Assembly (NCBI GenBank): GCA_003164295.1 | Contig: PLTA01000024.1 | Location: 102,498-166,497, forward strand | Length of the DNA stretch: 64,000 nucleotides | Direction: 5' to 3' | Source of the DNA: Candidatus Bathyarchaeota archaeon | Lineage (GTDB): Archaea; Thermoproteota; Bathyarchaeia; Bathyarchaeales; Bathycorpusculaceae | Shown: one piece after another, positions 1 to 8,239 of the stretch | Numbering within the stretch: the first letter of the stretch is position 1 | How the letters are laid out: the number at the start of each line of letters is the position of its first letter | The notes under the pieces: generated by a model | The model's input: only the letters and a program-made list of their open reading frames with translations | Told to the model about the DNA's origin: nothing | The model's database searches: none | Program-made: the position numbers and the translations under genes

Positions 1-627
1 ATCGGCAAGACATGGGCGTAGAATTATTTTTCCCTTTTAATAGAATTGTCAAAAATTTCAGGTTCGGGATTGAAGGCGACGAAGAAAACCCATCCAGGAA
101 ACCACAATGGTGGGTCGAAGACCCTTGGACGTTGCTTCAGAAAACAACTGATAACAACTGATAGAGATTTACAGGAGCCAACACATCAACCCTGGAGAAG
201 ATTTTACGGACCATTTAGAAACAGCCGCGTCGTTGATTGGGGAATTTTTTCAGCCTCGTTAGTTTTCCTAATTATTATTTTTGCTACAAAAGGAACCTCT
301 GGTTTTTCAGTCTCAGGCTTCAATAATTGGGTAATTCTCTCTTTCGGTGGAATATCAGTATTTTACGCTTTGGGAGAATTATATAGAAGGAGAAGTCTTA
401 ATTTAAAAAAGCTTGGATTGGAACCCCCAGATACGAATTGGTACGTTTTAGCAATTCTAATTGCAGGAATTGCCTTATTCATATTTGGTGGCTTAGAAGC
501 ACAACTATTCCAACCTCGCTTACCAGATTTGACTTTAATTGCTTATGCATTAATTTCATTGATTATCGGACTTGTGATCTCGTATTTCGCGTTAAAGTTA
601 TCGAAAAACAAAGATCTATCTTTGTAG
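1..627 (+). pseudogene. Membrane protein gene, 5' truncated by window edge and frameshifted by a 10-bp duplication
   Basis: An open frame enters from the left edge (frame of base 3) and runs to a TGA at 159-161, ending in a Trp-rich stretch (QWWVEDPWTLLQKTTD). A second frame then carries on to the stop at 625-627 and encodes about four membrane segments. At the junction the 10-mer acaactgata is present twice in tandem (144-163). Removing one copy joins the two frames into a single protein reading LLQKTTDRDLQEP. I therefore read this as one gene with a soluble N-terminal part and a C-terminal membrane domain. The alternative TTG start at 46 would give an implausible basic N-terminus that is an out-of-frame reading of the upstream gene. 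I do not recognise the family. It could be a true mutation or a phase-variable tract. Confidence 0.6.
144..163 (+). repeat. 10-bp perfect tandem duplication causing a frameshift
   Basis: The unit acaactgata occurs twice head to tail. Because 10 is not a multiple of three, it shifts the frame of the left-edge gene, and the upstream frame hits TGA inside the second copy. Confidence 0.85.
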
Positions 628-678
628 GTAAGTCACGATCAAACTGAATTTCTTCCAATATATTTCGGGCAGAGTGTT

Positions 679-1110
679 TTACAACTTTTCCTTAGTATAG
701 CCGCATACAAAGCATTTTGCATCATGCACGCAAACTACATCTCCACAACTCGGGCAAGTGTATCTTTCTTCTTGACTTTTTAGAAAATCAGCCATACCTT
801 TTTCTTTTAGTATTTTTAAGTTTTCGACTATGCTCATGTCGTATCGTTCGCGGTAGCGCTTGTCTAAATGTGCAAGTTTTTCACAGGGCATTGCGTCACA
901 TTCGCTGCAAGATTGAATTTCGTGTTTAGAGAGTTTTTTGCACCCACGTTTAATATAGCAGTTTTTACCTCTTGGCAGGCAGCCTGCACAGTAAGTTATT
1001 TTGCCTCTTACCCTCGGTATCCCTTGAGTGTAAGCTATGTAACCTCTGCAAATGGCGCAGTTCATTCCGCAAGGCGCAATAAGTTCGGGAGTAAATTTGT
1101 TGTTTGACAT
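679..1110 (-). CDS. DUF3795-type cysteine-rich protein
   Basis: A 143-residue Cys-rich protein. The N-terminal signature ELIAPCGMNCAICRGYIA (about residues 9-26) is typical of DUF3795 proteins, small putative metal-binding proteins common in anaerobic archaea and bacteria. Further Cys pairs follow (CAGC, CSEC), then a C-terminal zinc-ribbon-like part with CPSC and CFVC near residues 119-137. The many Cys suggest zinc or iron-sulfur binding; the function is unknown. It is a single gene, convergent with the membrane protein at the left edge. The family call rests on the N-terminal motif. Confidence 0.8.
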   Translation of the reverse strand: MSNNKFTPELIAPCGMNCAICRGYIAYTQGIPRVRGKITYCAGCLPRGKNCYIKRGCKKLSKHEIQSCSECDAMPCEKLAHLDKRYRERYDMSIVENLKILKEKGMADFLKSQEERYTCPSCGDVVCVHDAKCFVCGYTKEKL

Positions 1111-1234
1111 TAAGTTTTATTGTCCAGAAATGGTTTAATTATTTTGCTCTTAAAGTAGGCAAATACAAAGATAGTTTGTTTTTGAGGAATAATTCGTAAT
1201 TAGCGCCGAAAATTTTGGGATAATTATTGGTATA

Positions 1235-1336
1235 TTAGAGTTCGCTTTTCTTCTTTCCCAGCTCTTTTAGTTTTCGTTTGAGGGTTGCTGAGGTTTCTTG
1301 ATACACACTTAACAGAGAAGGAAAATTGTTAAACAT
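1235..1336 (-). CDS. Possible 33-residue basic small protein
   Basis: A short frame from ATG at 1336 to TAA at 1235 encodes a 33-residue peptide ending in a Lys-rich helix (TLKRKLKELGKKKSEL). It lies alone between two genes. A weak AGGG precedes the ATG by about 8 bases. The codon use and the amphipathic basic C-terminus look protein-like, but a frame this short can occur by chance. Confidence 0.25.
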   Translation of the reverse strand: MFNNFPSLLSVYQETSATLKRKLKELGKKKSEL

Positions 1337-1373
1337 GATAACCCTTTTAACGCAATTCATTCCTTAACTAAGT

Positions 1374-1925
1374 ATGAGAAAAAGTTGGATAATTGTTGGG
1401 TTCACTATCGTTTTAGCCATTTCAATTTCAGTTTTGATTATCGAATACCAACATATTGATAATACCCAGCAAAGCATGGCTGAGTCTTGGATGTTTAAAG
1501 GCGCATACGCAACATACGAAGGCCAAATAAACTCCATTTCTACACAATTTAGCGTAAACGAAACAATACAAGTTACTAACTTAAACGCCACCCACGTGCA
1601 AATCCAAACCAACTCATCAATTGCAACATCCTTTGCGCCAACATTATCGGACCAAACTACGTTATGGGTCAATAAAACAAACATCAACTTTCAGCCTAAA
1701 GGTGAAACACTTACCGAAACCTATAACACGAAAATAACAGTCAGAAACATAGGAAGCCGAGATTGCATAGCCTACGATTACACCAACCAAGCAATTAACG
1801 CTACATATTACATAGACCAAGTTCTTCTGTGGCCCGTTAGAATTGTTTATGCGACAACTTTTGAAAATCAAACTTACCATATAGAATTTAACCTTAAAGG
1901 CACAAACATAAACGGACTAAACTAA
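1374..1925 (+). CDS. Membrane-anchored or secreted hypothetical protein
   Basis: A 183-residue protein with a positively charged N-terminus (MRKSW) and one hydrophobic segment (about residues 6-24, IIVGFTIVLAISISVLIIEY), followed by an extracytoplasmic domain rich in Thr, Asn and Ser. Several N-x-S/T sequons are present, as expected of a glycosylated archaeal surface protein. The beta-rich pattern and lack of catalytic motifs suggest a small extracellular domain. I do not recognise the family. It is monocistronic; about 260 bp upstream separates it from the divergent DUF3795 gene. Confidence 0.65.
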   Translation: MRKSWIIVGFTIVLAISISVLIIEYQHIDNTQQSMAESWMFKGAYATYEGQINSISTQFSVNETIQVTNLNATHVQIQTNSSIATSFAPTLSDQTTLWVNKTNINFQPKGETLTETYNTKITVRNIGSRDCIAYDYTNQAINATYYIDQVLLWPVRIVYATTFENQTYHIEFNLKGTNINGLN

Positions 1926-2520
1926 GGTTCAATCACTTGCTTTAATTTTCAAAATACAAGCATTTGCGCATAATTATCACAGGATTTACCAACATAATTC
2001 TTAAATTAACAAATCGGGGTGCAGTCATATCTTTTTTATTTTTGCTCTCTGCAATAGGTGGTAATTATCCTTTTATTTTCGAGCCACATTATCCATCAGT
2101 AGCTGGAAAGGACTGTGTAATCACAACCGTTAGAAGATAAACCCAGAAGTAGATGCGGCTAGAGTAAAAGTCTGGTTAACTTAGACGCAAACAAAATTCG
2201 GGAAGAGAGAGAGAGGAACAATTCGCTTGCATCCAAGTTAACCAATACTTCACCCATTTAGGCGCATCATTTCTGCGCGTTATAACTATCAACGTTCCTG
2301 GGTGTGTTATACACCAATGTGACTGTGACTTCCCATCCACAAAAAACCAATTTTTACCAACAACATTTTGACAAGCCATCACATGACAGTAAACATAAAG
2401 AATACCGAGAAAAAGTTACCTTAAACTTGACAAAAAACCTCACGTTAAATAAATTAACAGAACCTAAAAACAGCAAGCTTTAATTGAAGCTCCTGCCTTA
2501 CAATAATTCGAGGATTTTAT
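1926..2520. other. Gene-poor stretch with possible coding remnants
   Basis: No convincing gene. Short plus-strand translations around 2030-2140 and 2190-2370 look protein-like (for example YPFIFEPHYPSVAGKD) but are broken by stops and shifts, so this may be a decayed gene. The last 50 bases hold the leader of the next gene. Confidence 0.3.
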
Positions 2521-2928
2521 TTGATTATTGCTGGTTTTGATGTGTCTTTTCCAGGCATACTTTATACTATAATAGGGTTAATTATTCTTTGGATAATTGT
2601 TTCTATTCCTGTTTGGCTTGCTGGAAAGGCTGTAACTGGAGGGAAAGCAACTTTTGGAGATGCTTTGCTGGCAACGCTTGCTGGACCAATTGTCTATTTC
2701 GTCGTCGTTTTTTTGGTGGGCTTTTTCCTTGGAGCTCCGACTTTGATTTTCGGTTACATTTTGGCACTTATCGCTTGGATTTGGGTTTTCAAGGCAAGTT
2801 TCCAAACAGGATGGCTTCGAGCAATTCTAATAGCAATTCTAGCATGGGTCATCTTTATTGTTTTAAGCATAATAATTGGTGCTCTATTCGGAATAGCGTA
2901 TCCTGCCCCTTTTTTCCCGAAAATCTAG
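2521..2928 (+). CDS. Small polytopic membrane protein
   Basis: A 135-residue, almost entirely hydrophobic protein with four predicted transmembrane helices separated by short loops (GKAVTGGKATFGDA between TM1 and TM2). The TTG start is supported by GAGG about 7 bases upstream (cgaggattttat). Pro-rich C-terminal tail (YPAPFFPKI). Similar small four-helix proteins are common orphans in archaea; the function is unknown. It is followed by a promoter region for the PRC-barrel gene, so it is probably monocistronic. Confidence 0.7.
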   Translation: MIIAGFDVSFPGILYTIIGLIILWIIVSIPVWLAGKAVTGGKATFGDALLATLAGPIVYFVVVFLVGFFLGAPTLIFGYILALIAWIWVFKASFQTGWLRAILIAILAWVIFIVLSIIIGALFGIAYPAPFFPKI

Positions 2929-3127
2929 AAAAATTATCACTTTAAGTGAATGTACACTTGGAAGATTAGACTTAATCTAAATCATGTTAGAGGCTGTCCA
3001 CTTAATGAACCTTCAATGTCAAACCCTGTCTTTTTCTTAACTCGTTCTCAAATGTCACAGCGCTTGCTAACGCCAAAATGTAGGTGTTGGTTCACAGTCA
3101 CACGTGTTTAACCCCAACCAATGACCC

Positions 3128-3135
3128 TATATAAG
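3128..3135 (+). promoter_or_regulatory. TATA-like box upstream of the PRC-barrel gene
   Basis: The sequence tatataag lies about 49 bases before the ATG at 3177. Transcription would start near 3153-3156, giving a leader of about 20 bases. Confidence 0.5.
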
Positions 3136-3176
3136 TTAGCTCAAATCTTGGGCGCAGAAAAGAAGGTTAGATATTT

Positions 3177-3464
3177 ATGAAAAGTAAAGAGTTTATGGAT
3201 AAAGATGTTTTTGCGTTAGATGAAAAAATCGGCAAAATCAAAGAAATGGAAGTAGACGCTAATGAGTGGAAAGTAACTCATCTCGAAGTCGAATTGGACA
3301 AAAACGTAGCTGAATCAGTGCTTGGCGCAAAGAAAGGCGGAGTGCGAAACAATCTAAACGTTGCAGCTTTAGAGAAAGGGACTGGCATCTGGACAGACAA
3401 TGGATTGCACTTAAAAGTTTCAAAAGACAAACTGCATATGTACCTAAGCCCAGTAAAAACTTAG
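3177..3464 (+). CDS. PRC-barrel domain protein
   Basis: A 95-residue protein with the PRC-barrel pattern: KSKEFMDKDVFALDEKIGKI (a short motif, then a residue to hold the barrel), a strand EMEVDANEWKVTHLEVEL, and a closing strand near the C-terminus. Single PRC-barrel proteins in archaea are linked to RNA processing and cell division (CdpB-type proteins), though many have no assigned role. The helix-rich insert (GAKKGGVRNNLNVAALEK) is also seen in archaeal members. It has its own TATA box and precedes a 66-residue gene by 41 bases, probably as a two-gene unit. A second PRC-barrel gene lies at 53.3-53.7 kb. Confidence 0.8.
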   Translation: MKSKEFMDKDVFALDEKIGKIKEMEVDANEWKVTHLEVELDKNVAESVLGAKKGGVRNNLNVAALEKGTGIWTDNGLHLKVSKDKLHMYLSPVKT

Positions 3465-3505
3465 GCATATACCTTTTTTAGCGTATTTTAGGAGCTTAAC
3501 AAATT

Positions 3506-3706
3506 ATGTCAGAACATCATATAGACGTTAAGGAACAGATAGACAAAATGGGCGAGAAATGGAGCGAATTCCAGAAATCGTTGGTTTCGCACTTCAAAGA
3601 CATGGAAGTAGATGTATTAGAATGGAACTTTGGTATTGGAAAAACTGGCGAAGACACTATCTTTGAAATGAAAGCTAAAGTCGCTGTAAGACAAAAGAAG
3701 AAGTAA
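3506..3706 (+). CDS. Small hypothetical protein
   Basis: A 66-residue hydrophilic protein from ATG at 3506, with GGAG about 13 bases upstream. It is predicted helix (DVKEQIDKMGEKWSEFQKSL) followed by strands with EWNFGIGKTGEDTIFEMKAK, and ends in a Lys/Arg-rich tail. It follows the PRC-barrel gene closely on the same strand and is probably cotranscribed. I do not recognise the family; the strand-rich C-terminal half could be a small binding domain. Confidence 0.6.
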   Translation: MSEHHIDVKEQIDKMGEKWSEFQKSLVSHFKDMEVDVLEWNFGIGKTGEDTIFEMKAKVAVRQKKK

Positions 3707-3828
3707 TCCTTAACTAAGTGGATGTGGACGAGCATCCTCCCTCCTTAAGACGCAGACACTTTTTTTCGCCGTTCCTGGTTTAGCCCTTCTTTTATGTAAT
3801 TATTTAGAAATCTCAAAGTTGGATAATA

Positions 3829-4329
3829 TTGGTAACTAAAGAAATAAAAATAAATAAAACAAATGAAGAAATAGACAAAATAGCACAGAGAATTTTGTTA
3901 GAGCTTGAATCTGCAAGTTCCACAGATTTATCCGACGCACGTTATGCTAAAATGATGTTACGATTGTCAGACGCCCATTACGCAAAAGGGGTACTGCAAA
4001 AGATTGGTGATAAATCTGGAGCTGAAAATGAGTTGGAGAAAAGAGCTATGATCAAAGTTCTGTTGTTTTCTACGTGGTTGCAGCGACTCTATTTTATTAT
4101 AAGATCTTTCCTAATGGGGCTCACAAGTGCTGCAGTTACATATCTTATCATAGGGTATCTTGGTTCAATAAATGTCATTGGAAGTATAGTAATCGGCACG
4201 TTTGCGTTTGTATTTTCTCTGGCGGTAACAAGATTATTTGATACGCAAATAACTCAAGCTACCAAAAAGATTGTTGAATTAATGACAAGTCATAGCGTCA
4301 TTAGGGATTTTATTATGAAGCACTTCTGA
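3829..4329 (+). CDS. Hypothetical protein with two membrane helices
   Basis: A 166-residue protein with a charged helical N-terminal half (about residues 1-80), two hydrophobic helices (about 86-112 and 114-136, with TSAAVTYLIIGYLG and IVIGTFAFVFSLAVTRLF) and a C-terminal amphipathic helix. The only in-frame start after an upstream stop at 3805 is TTG at 3829, with no clear ribosome binding site. No family recognised. The next gene on the strand is a frameshifted frame with a similar helical character, so the two may form a unit. Confidence 0.55.
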   Translation: MVTKEIKINKTNEEIDKIAQRILLELESASSTDLSDARYAKMMLRLSDAHYAKGVLQKIGDKSGAENELEKRAMIKVLLFSTWLQRLYFIIRSFLMGLTSAAVTYLIIGYLGSINVIGSIVIGTFAFVFSLAVTRLFDTQITQATKKIVELMTSHSVIRDFIMKHF

Positions 4330-4373
4330 ACAGCTGACGATTTGGGCTTTAATTAGAAAATTTTGTAAATGAA

Positions 4374-4782
4374 TTGAAAAGGTCATTAACTGATTCACTT
4401 AAGCAATTCGGCATAAACATCAATAATACGTCGGAAATGAAGTCAACTTTCGAGCAAAGCCTTCAATTTAATTTTGCTTTTGAGAACAACTTCAAGAACA
4501 CAATAAACGCTTTGGTAAACGAGGTTGATAGCTTATACCTATTGCTGATACTACTAAAGAAAAGGTAAAGGCTGAAGCAAAAAAAGTCACAGAATCCAAT
4601 GAACATGGTCCTGGCTTCTTGGAGAAAGTCAAAAACTTGGTAACTGACATAACCCCTATCGTCATTAATTTAGGGCAAATAGCGACAACAATTATGCCAT
4701 ACTTGCGATTCCTGCACTTATAGAGCGACCTACTTCAGAAGCTTATCAACCATTAGTGTATAATTATCCCAGTATTTCCTAA
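4374..4782 (+). pseudogene. Helical hypothetical protein gene with one or two frameshifts
   Basis: The first frame (TTG at 4374) encodes a helical protein and then loses sense after NALVNEVDSL, ending at 4568. A shifted frame starting at about 4537 continues with coding-like sequence (IADTTKEKVKAEAKKV, then GFLEKVKNLVTDITPIVIN) to a TAG at 4721. A further shift would extend it through AIPALIERPTSEAYQPLV to the TAA at 4780-4782. One ancestral gene of about 130 residues with one, possibly two, indels explains this best. The family is unknown. Confidence 0.5.
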
Positions 4783-4837
4783 CATAATTCTTAATTACCC
4801 CATTCTCCAAAGGTTCTGGCTTGAAGGTTACACAAAA

Positions 4838-5893
4838 ATGGTAAAGATGGATTTCGGTGGCGTCACAGAAGATGTCATCACACGTAAAGAATTCTCAGTG
4901 GCGCAAGCACAAAAAATCTTAAAAGACGAAGTTGTCGCCACCCTTGGCTACGGCATCCAAGGTCGCTCTCAAGCACTAAACATGAGAGACCAAGGCATCA
5001 AAGTAATAGTGGGACAAAGAAAAGACTCCAAAACATATGAAAAAGCAGTCAAAGACGGTTGGGTCTCAGGAGAAAACCTGTTCTCGCTCGAAGAAGCAGC
5101 AAAACGCGGAACAATCAAAATGATGCTTCTCACCGACGCTGCACAAAAAGAAGAATGGCCAAACGTCAAAAAAAGCCTCAAAAAAGGCGACGCTCTCTAC
5201 TTCAGCCACGGATTCTCAATAACATTTAAAGAACAAACAGGCGTCATCCCGCCCAAAGATGTGGATGTTATTTTGGTTGCGCCTAAAGGCTCAGGCACAT
5301 CTGTCCGAAGAAATTTTGTGGATGGCAGCGGCATAAACAGCAGCTTCGCCGTATTCCAAGATGCCACTGGCAAAGCAGACCAACGCGTTAAAGCCATGGG
5401 AATCGCCATCGGTTCTGGATATCTTTTCCCAACAACCTTTGAGAAAGAAACTTACAGTGACTTAACAGGTGAACGGGGCACTTTAATGGGTGCGTTAGCA
5501 GGCATAATCGAAGCTCAATACAGCACATTAAGAGAGCACGGTCACGGTCCAAGTGAAGCCTTCAACGAAACAGTCGAGGAACTTACACAGAGCCTAATCC
5601 GCTTAGTAGACGAGAACGGCATGGATTGGATGTACAACAATTGCAGTGAAACAGCACGCATCGGTGCATTACGCTGGAAAAACCGTTTCCGAGAAGCCAC
5701 GAAACCAGTATTTGACTCTCTCTACGACCTTGTAGCTGCAGGCGAAGAAACACGCATCGTATTGGAAAAGAGCAAAGAGCCTAACTACAAGCAGAAGCTT
5801 GCAGATGAACTCAAAGCTATGGGTAACAGTGAATTGTGGCGTGCAGGCGCAACCGTGCGTTCATTGAGACCCAACAAACAAAAGAAAGAGTAA
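4838..5893 (+). CDS. ilvC: Ketol-acid reductoisomerase (class I)
   Basis: Converts 2-acetolactate or 2-aceto-2-hydroxybutyrate to the dihydroxy acid in valine, isoleucine and leucine synthesis, using NAD(P)H and Mg2+. The 351-residue protein has the Rossmann motif GYGIQGRS (residues 38-45), the SHGF block (123-126) and the metal-binding pair in SDLTGERG (Asp208, Glu212). The C-terminal helical domain carries NETVEELTQS and CSETARIGAL. The length fits class I enzymes. It starts at ATG 4838; a second in-frame ATG lies three codons on. No other branched-chain amino acid gene is in the window, so it stands alone here. It is convergent with the RadA-like gene. Confidence 0.95.
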   Translation: MVKMDFGGVTEDVITRKEFSVAQAQKILKDEVVATLGYGIQGRSQALNMRDQGIKVIVGQRKDSKTYEKAVKDGWVSGENLFSLEEAAKRGTIKMMLLTDAAQKEEWPNVKKSLKKGDALYFSHGFSITFKEQTGVIPPKDVDVILVAPKGSGTSVRRNFVDGSGINSSFAVFQDATGKADQRVKAMGIAIGSGYLFPTTFEKETYSDLTGERGTLMGALAGIIEAQYSTLREHGHGPSEAFNETVEELTQSLIRLVDENGMDWMYNNCSETARIGALRWKNRFREATKPVFDSLYDLVAAGEETRIVLEKSKEPNYKQKLADELKAMGNSELWRAGATVRSLRPNKQKKE

Positions 5894-5897
5894 ACCT

Positions 5898-5917
5898 CTT
5901 TTTCTTCTTTTATTTCT
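5898..5917 (+). terminator. Pyrimidine-rich putative terminator
   Basis: A T-rich run (ctctttttcttcttttattt) directly after the ilvC stop and before the convergent gene end. Archaeal termination favours such T-runs. Confidence 0.4.
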
Positions 5918-5925
5918 AATAGATC

Positions 5926-6717
5926 TTACATCAAAAAATAATTTGGATTCTCTTTTTTCGGTCCCATGAAGTCAGTTAAAGATTGATTTTCAGAGGTTAA
6001 ATCAGCCACTCCCAACATGTAAGACGGGTGTTTTTCTAACTCAACTTCTTTATTGTATGGGGTTTTGGTGAAGCGCAGCACTGTGTTTGTTTTTGAAGTG
6101 GTTATTTCTTGCAGAAAACTGTTTCGTGTGCTACCTTCATGGGAGAGATATGTTGCGATTATGATAATATGGTGTCTTTTTGCGAAGTTCGAGAGGTAAC
6201 TCATGATTTGGCTGTAGACCGTTCTTGCTTCTTGGTCATCAACATTGTCATGTAAGAATGGGCCGGCTATATCAGAAATTACCACAAGTTTGGCATTGCA
6301 GGTTTCTACGGCTTCTTGTAGTTTTTCCATTATTAGAGAAGTTAAACGGTAGGCCGTGTATACACGCATATCGTGGACTCTTTCGAGAATTGCTTTGGCG
6401 TCTAAATGTTGCTGTTCGGCGATGTAACCTATGTTTGAAAGTGAAGAGCTGCTTGCACAGTCAATGAAAACAACATCGCTTTCTAATCCACCAGATTGCG
6501 CTGGCAATTGGGCTCGGACGCAGAATATAGAGGTCAGTGAAGTAATTGATTGTGGACCGTAGAGAACGGCGAAGTCACCTGCTCTAAAACCTGGAAAAAG
6601 ATTGTCTATTTCTGATATATTAAAAGTAAACTTTGTTACGACTGTTTGCAGGGTATTTTGTTTGTTCGGTATTTTTTTTTGAATTATTGTTGGTTTAATT
6701 ATTAGGCTCTGTTGCAT
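5926..6717 (-). CDS. RecA/RadA-superfamily protein with degenerate Walker A
   Basis: A 263-residue protein with the core layout of archaeal RadA/RadB and KaiC-like ATPases: an ISEIDNLFPGFRAGDFAVLYG lead-in to the P-loop, then a Walker B strand (KLVVISDIAG, residues 143-152). At the Walker A position the sequence is YGPQSITSLTS (residues 53-63), with neither the GxxGxGK glycine nor the lysine. It probably does not hydrolyse ATP normally and may be a regulatory or structural RadA paralogue in recombination. ATG at 6717 has no ribosome binding site; a TATA-like tttaaata about 40 bases upstream allows a nearly leaderless transcript. It is divergent from arsB. Confidence 0.75.
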   Translation of the reverse strand: MQQSLIIKPTIIQKKIPNKQNTLQTVVTKFTFNISEIDNLFPGFRAGDFAVLYGPQSITSLTSIFCVRAQLPAQSGGLESDVVFIDCASSSSLSNIGYIAEQQHLDAKAILERVHDMRVYTAYRLTSLIMEKLQEAVETCNAKLVVISDIAGPFLHDNVDDQEARTVYSQIMSYLSNFAKRHHIIIIATYLSHEGSTRNSFLQEITTSKTNTVLRFTKTPYNKEVELEKHPSYMLGVADLTSENQSLTDFMGPKKENPNYFLM

Positions 6718-6848
6718 AGTGCTTCAACGAAAACTCGTTAGGTCTGATTAGCCTATTTAAACTATCAATCAACCGACATTTCTGAGCAGGGGAGGGTAGG
6801 GTGAAAGTGAAACTGAACCCTAAGTTTCGTTTGTTCATCAAGCTAATC

Positions 6849-6887
6849 TTTTATACAACCAAGCACCGCTTTGCTAAAACATTGAGG
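6849..6887 (+). promoter_or_regulatory. Promoter and ribosome binding site of the arsB-like gene
   Basis: TATA-like ttttatac (6849-6856), then GAGG at 6884-6887, 8 bases before a TTG at 6896. The spacing fits a short leader and supports the TTG start. Confidence 0.55.
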
Positions 6888-6895
6888 CACCCTCT

Positions 6896-8239
6896 TTGGA
6901 ATACATTACCGCAGCCGCAATCGCCATCTTTGCTGCGACACTTTTCTTAATGATTAAACGCCCAAGGGGATTGCGGTTAGGATATGCAGCTGGAATCGGC
7001 GCAGCAGCTTCACTTTTGGTTGGCACAGTTAGTTTGGGGCAAGCGGCCCAATCATTTTTAAATATCTGGGATGCTGCCTTAGCTTTCCTCGGCATTGTGG
7101 CGTTATCGGTAACGTTAGATGCAATGGGCTTCTTCAAATGGGCGGCACTTCGGGTGGTAAAGATAGCAAGGGGCAGCGGCTTGAGACTTTACATATACGT
7201 TACCCTCCTAACAGCGGCTGTAAGCATCCTTTTTGCCAATGATAGCGCTGTTTTAATTTTAATCCCAATAGTGTTAGAGATCGTAACTTGCCTAAACGTA
7301 GATTCAAAAGGTAAACTTGCATACCTTTTTAGTGCAGGCTTAATCGCCGATACAGCAGCAATGCCTCTCATAACAAGCAACCCCATCAACATTTTAAGCG
7401 CTGACTTTTTCAAGTACACTTTCGTTGACCACTTGATTTTTATGGGTCCCATAGCTGTTGCCACAATTACCAGCAGTTTGCTGTTGGTTTACCTGTTTTT
7501 CAGAAAACGAATCCCGAAGGCGTATGACATGGAAGCTGCTGATACCTTAAGCAACCCAAAAACAGTGATTTCTCCAAACTTACTAAAAATATGCTTCACT
7601 ACCCTCATCGCTATAGATATTGGCTATGTTTTGACTTCCCTGAATAGATTTCCAGTTTCAATTATTATTTGCAGCGGAGCAGTATTTTTAGTGATTGTCT
7701 ACTGGTTCACATCAAAGCAGATTGGCTCGGTTAACGGCAAGCGAAAAGGCCTAATCGACCTTGCAAAGGAAATAAACTGGGATATTTTGCTGTTTATGCT
7801 TAGTATTTTCATAGTGGTTCAAGGGTTGGAAACTGCAGGGATTACAAATCTTTTAGCTTCTGCCTTAGAGACGACCAGTAAGTTGCCGTCGGTACTAGGA
7901 GTTTTTGGACCAAGTATGGTTGTAACGGTTGGAGCGAGTTTCATGAATAATTGGCCAATGACCATTCTGGGAATACTTAGCATCCAGCATATCGGCGCCA
8001 CGGGAACAGCCTTGACAAGACTAGTTTTCAGCAACGTTATCGGCAACAATTTGGGTCCACATTTTTTCCCGTTGGGCTCATTAGCGATTTTGATATGGAT
8101 GGAAACGATGCGACGAAAAGGGGTTCATGTTAGTCTCAAAGAATACCTAAAAGTTGGCGCTGCCGTATCAATCGTCGAAGTTTTAGTAGCATCAATAGTT
8201 CTGTGGGCAGAGTTAAATGCGGGATTCAAGCTTTTTTAA
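6896..8239 (+). CDS. ArsB/NhaD-superfamily ion transporter
   Basis: A 447-residue polytopic permease of the ArsB/NhaD (ion transporter) superfamily, with about 11-12 hydrophobic segments. Motifs: SILFANDSAVLILIPIVLEI (about residues 110-130) and the SNPIN helix break (PLITSNPINILSADFF). A second matching half has ASFMNNWPMTILG and SNVIGNNLGPHFFPLG. ArsB members export arsenite with the proton gradient, alone or with ArsA. No arsA, arsR or arsC gene adjoins, so the substrate could be another anion. The 3' end overlaps the convergent moeB-like gene by 27 bases. Confidence 0.85.
   Translation: MEYITAAAIAIFAATLFLMIKRPRGLRLGYAAGIGAAASLLVGTVSLGQAAQSFLNIWDAALAFLGIVALSVTLDAMGFFKWAALRVVKIARGSGLRLYIYVTLLTAAVSILFANDSAVLILIPIVLEIVTCLNVDSKGKLAYLFSAGLIADTAAMPLITSNPINILSADFFKYTFVDHLIFMGPIAVATITSSLLLVYLFFRKRIPKAYDMEAADTLSNPKTVISPNLLKICFTTLIAIDIGYVLTSLNRFPVSIIICSGAVFLVIVYWFTSKQIGSVNGKRKGLIDLAKEINWDILLFMLSIFIVVQGLETAGITNLLASALETTSKLPSVLGVFGPSMVVTVGASFMNNWPMTILGILSIQHIGATGTALTRLVFSNVIGNNLGPHFFPLGSLAILIWMETMRRKGVHVSLKEYLKVGAAVSIVEVLVASIVLWAELNAGFKLF

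Noticed and set aside
2176..2382. 68-residue minus-strand frame
   Set aside because: Weak composition; the plus strand in this stretch shows broken coding-like pieces instead.
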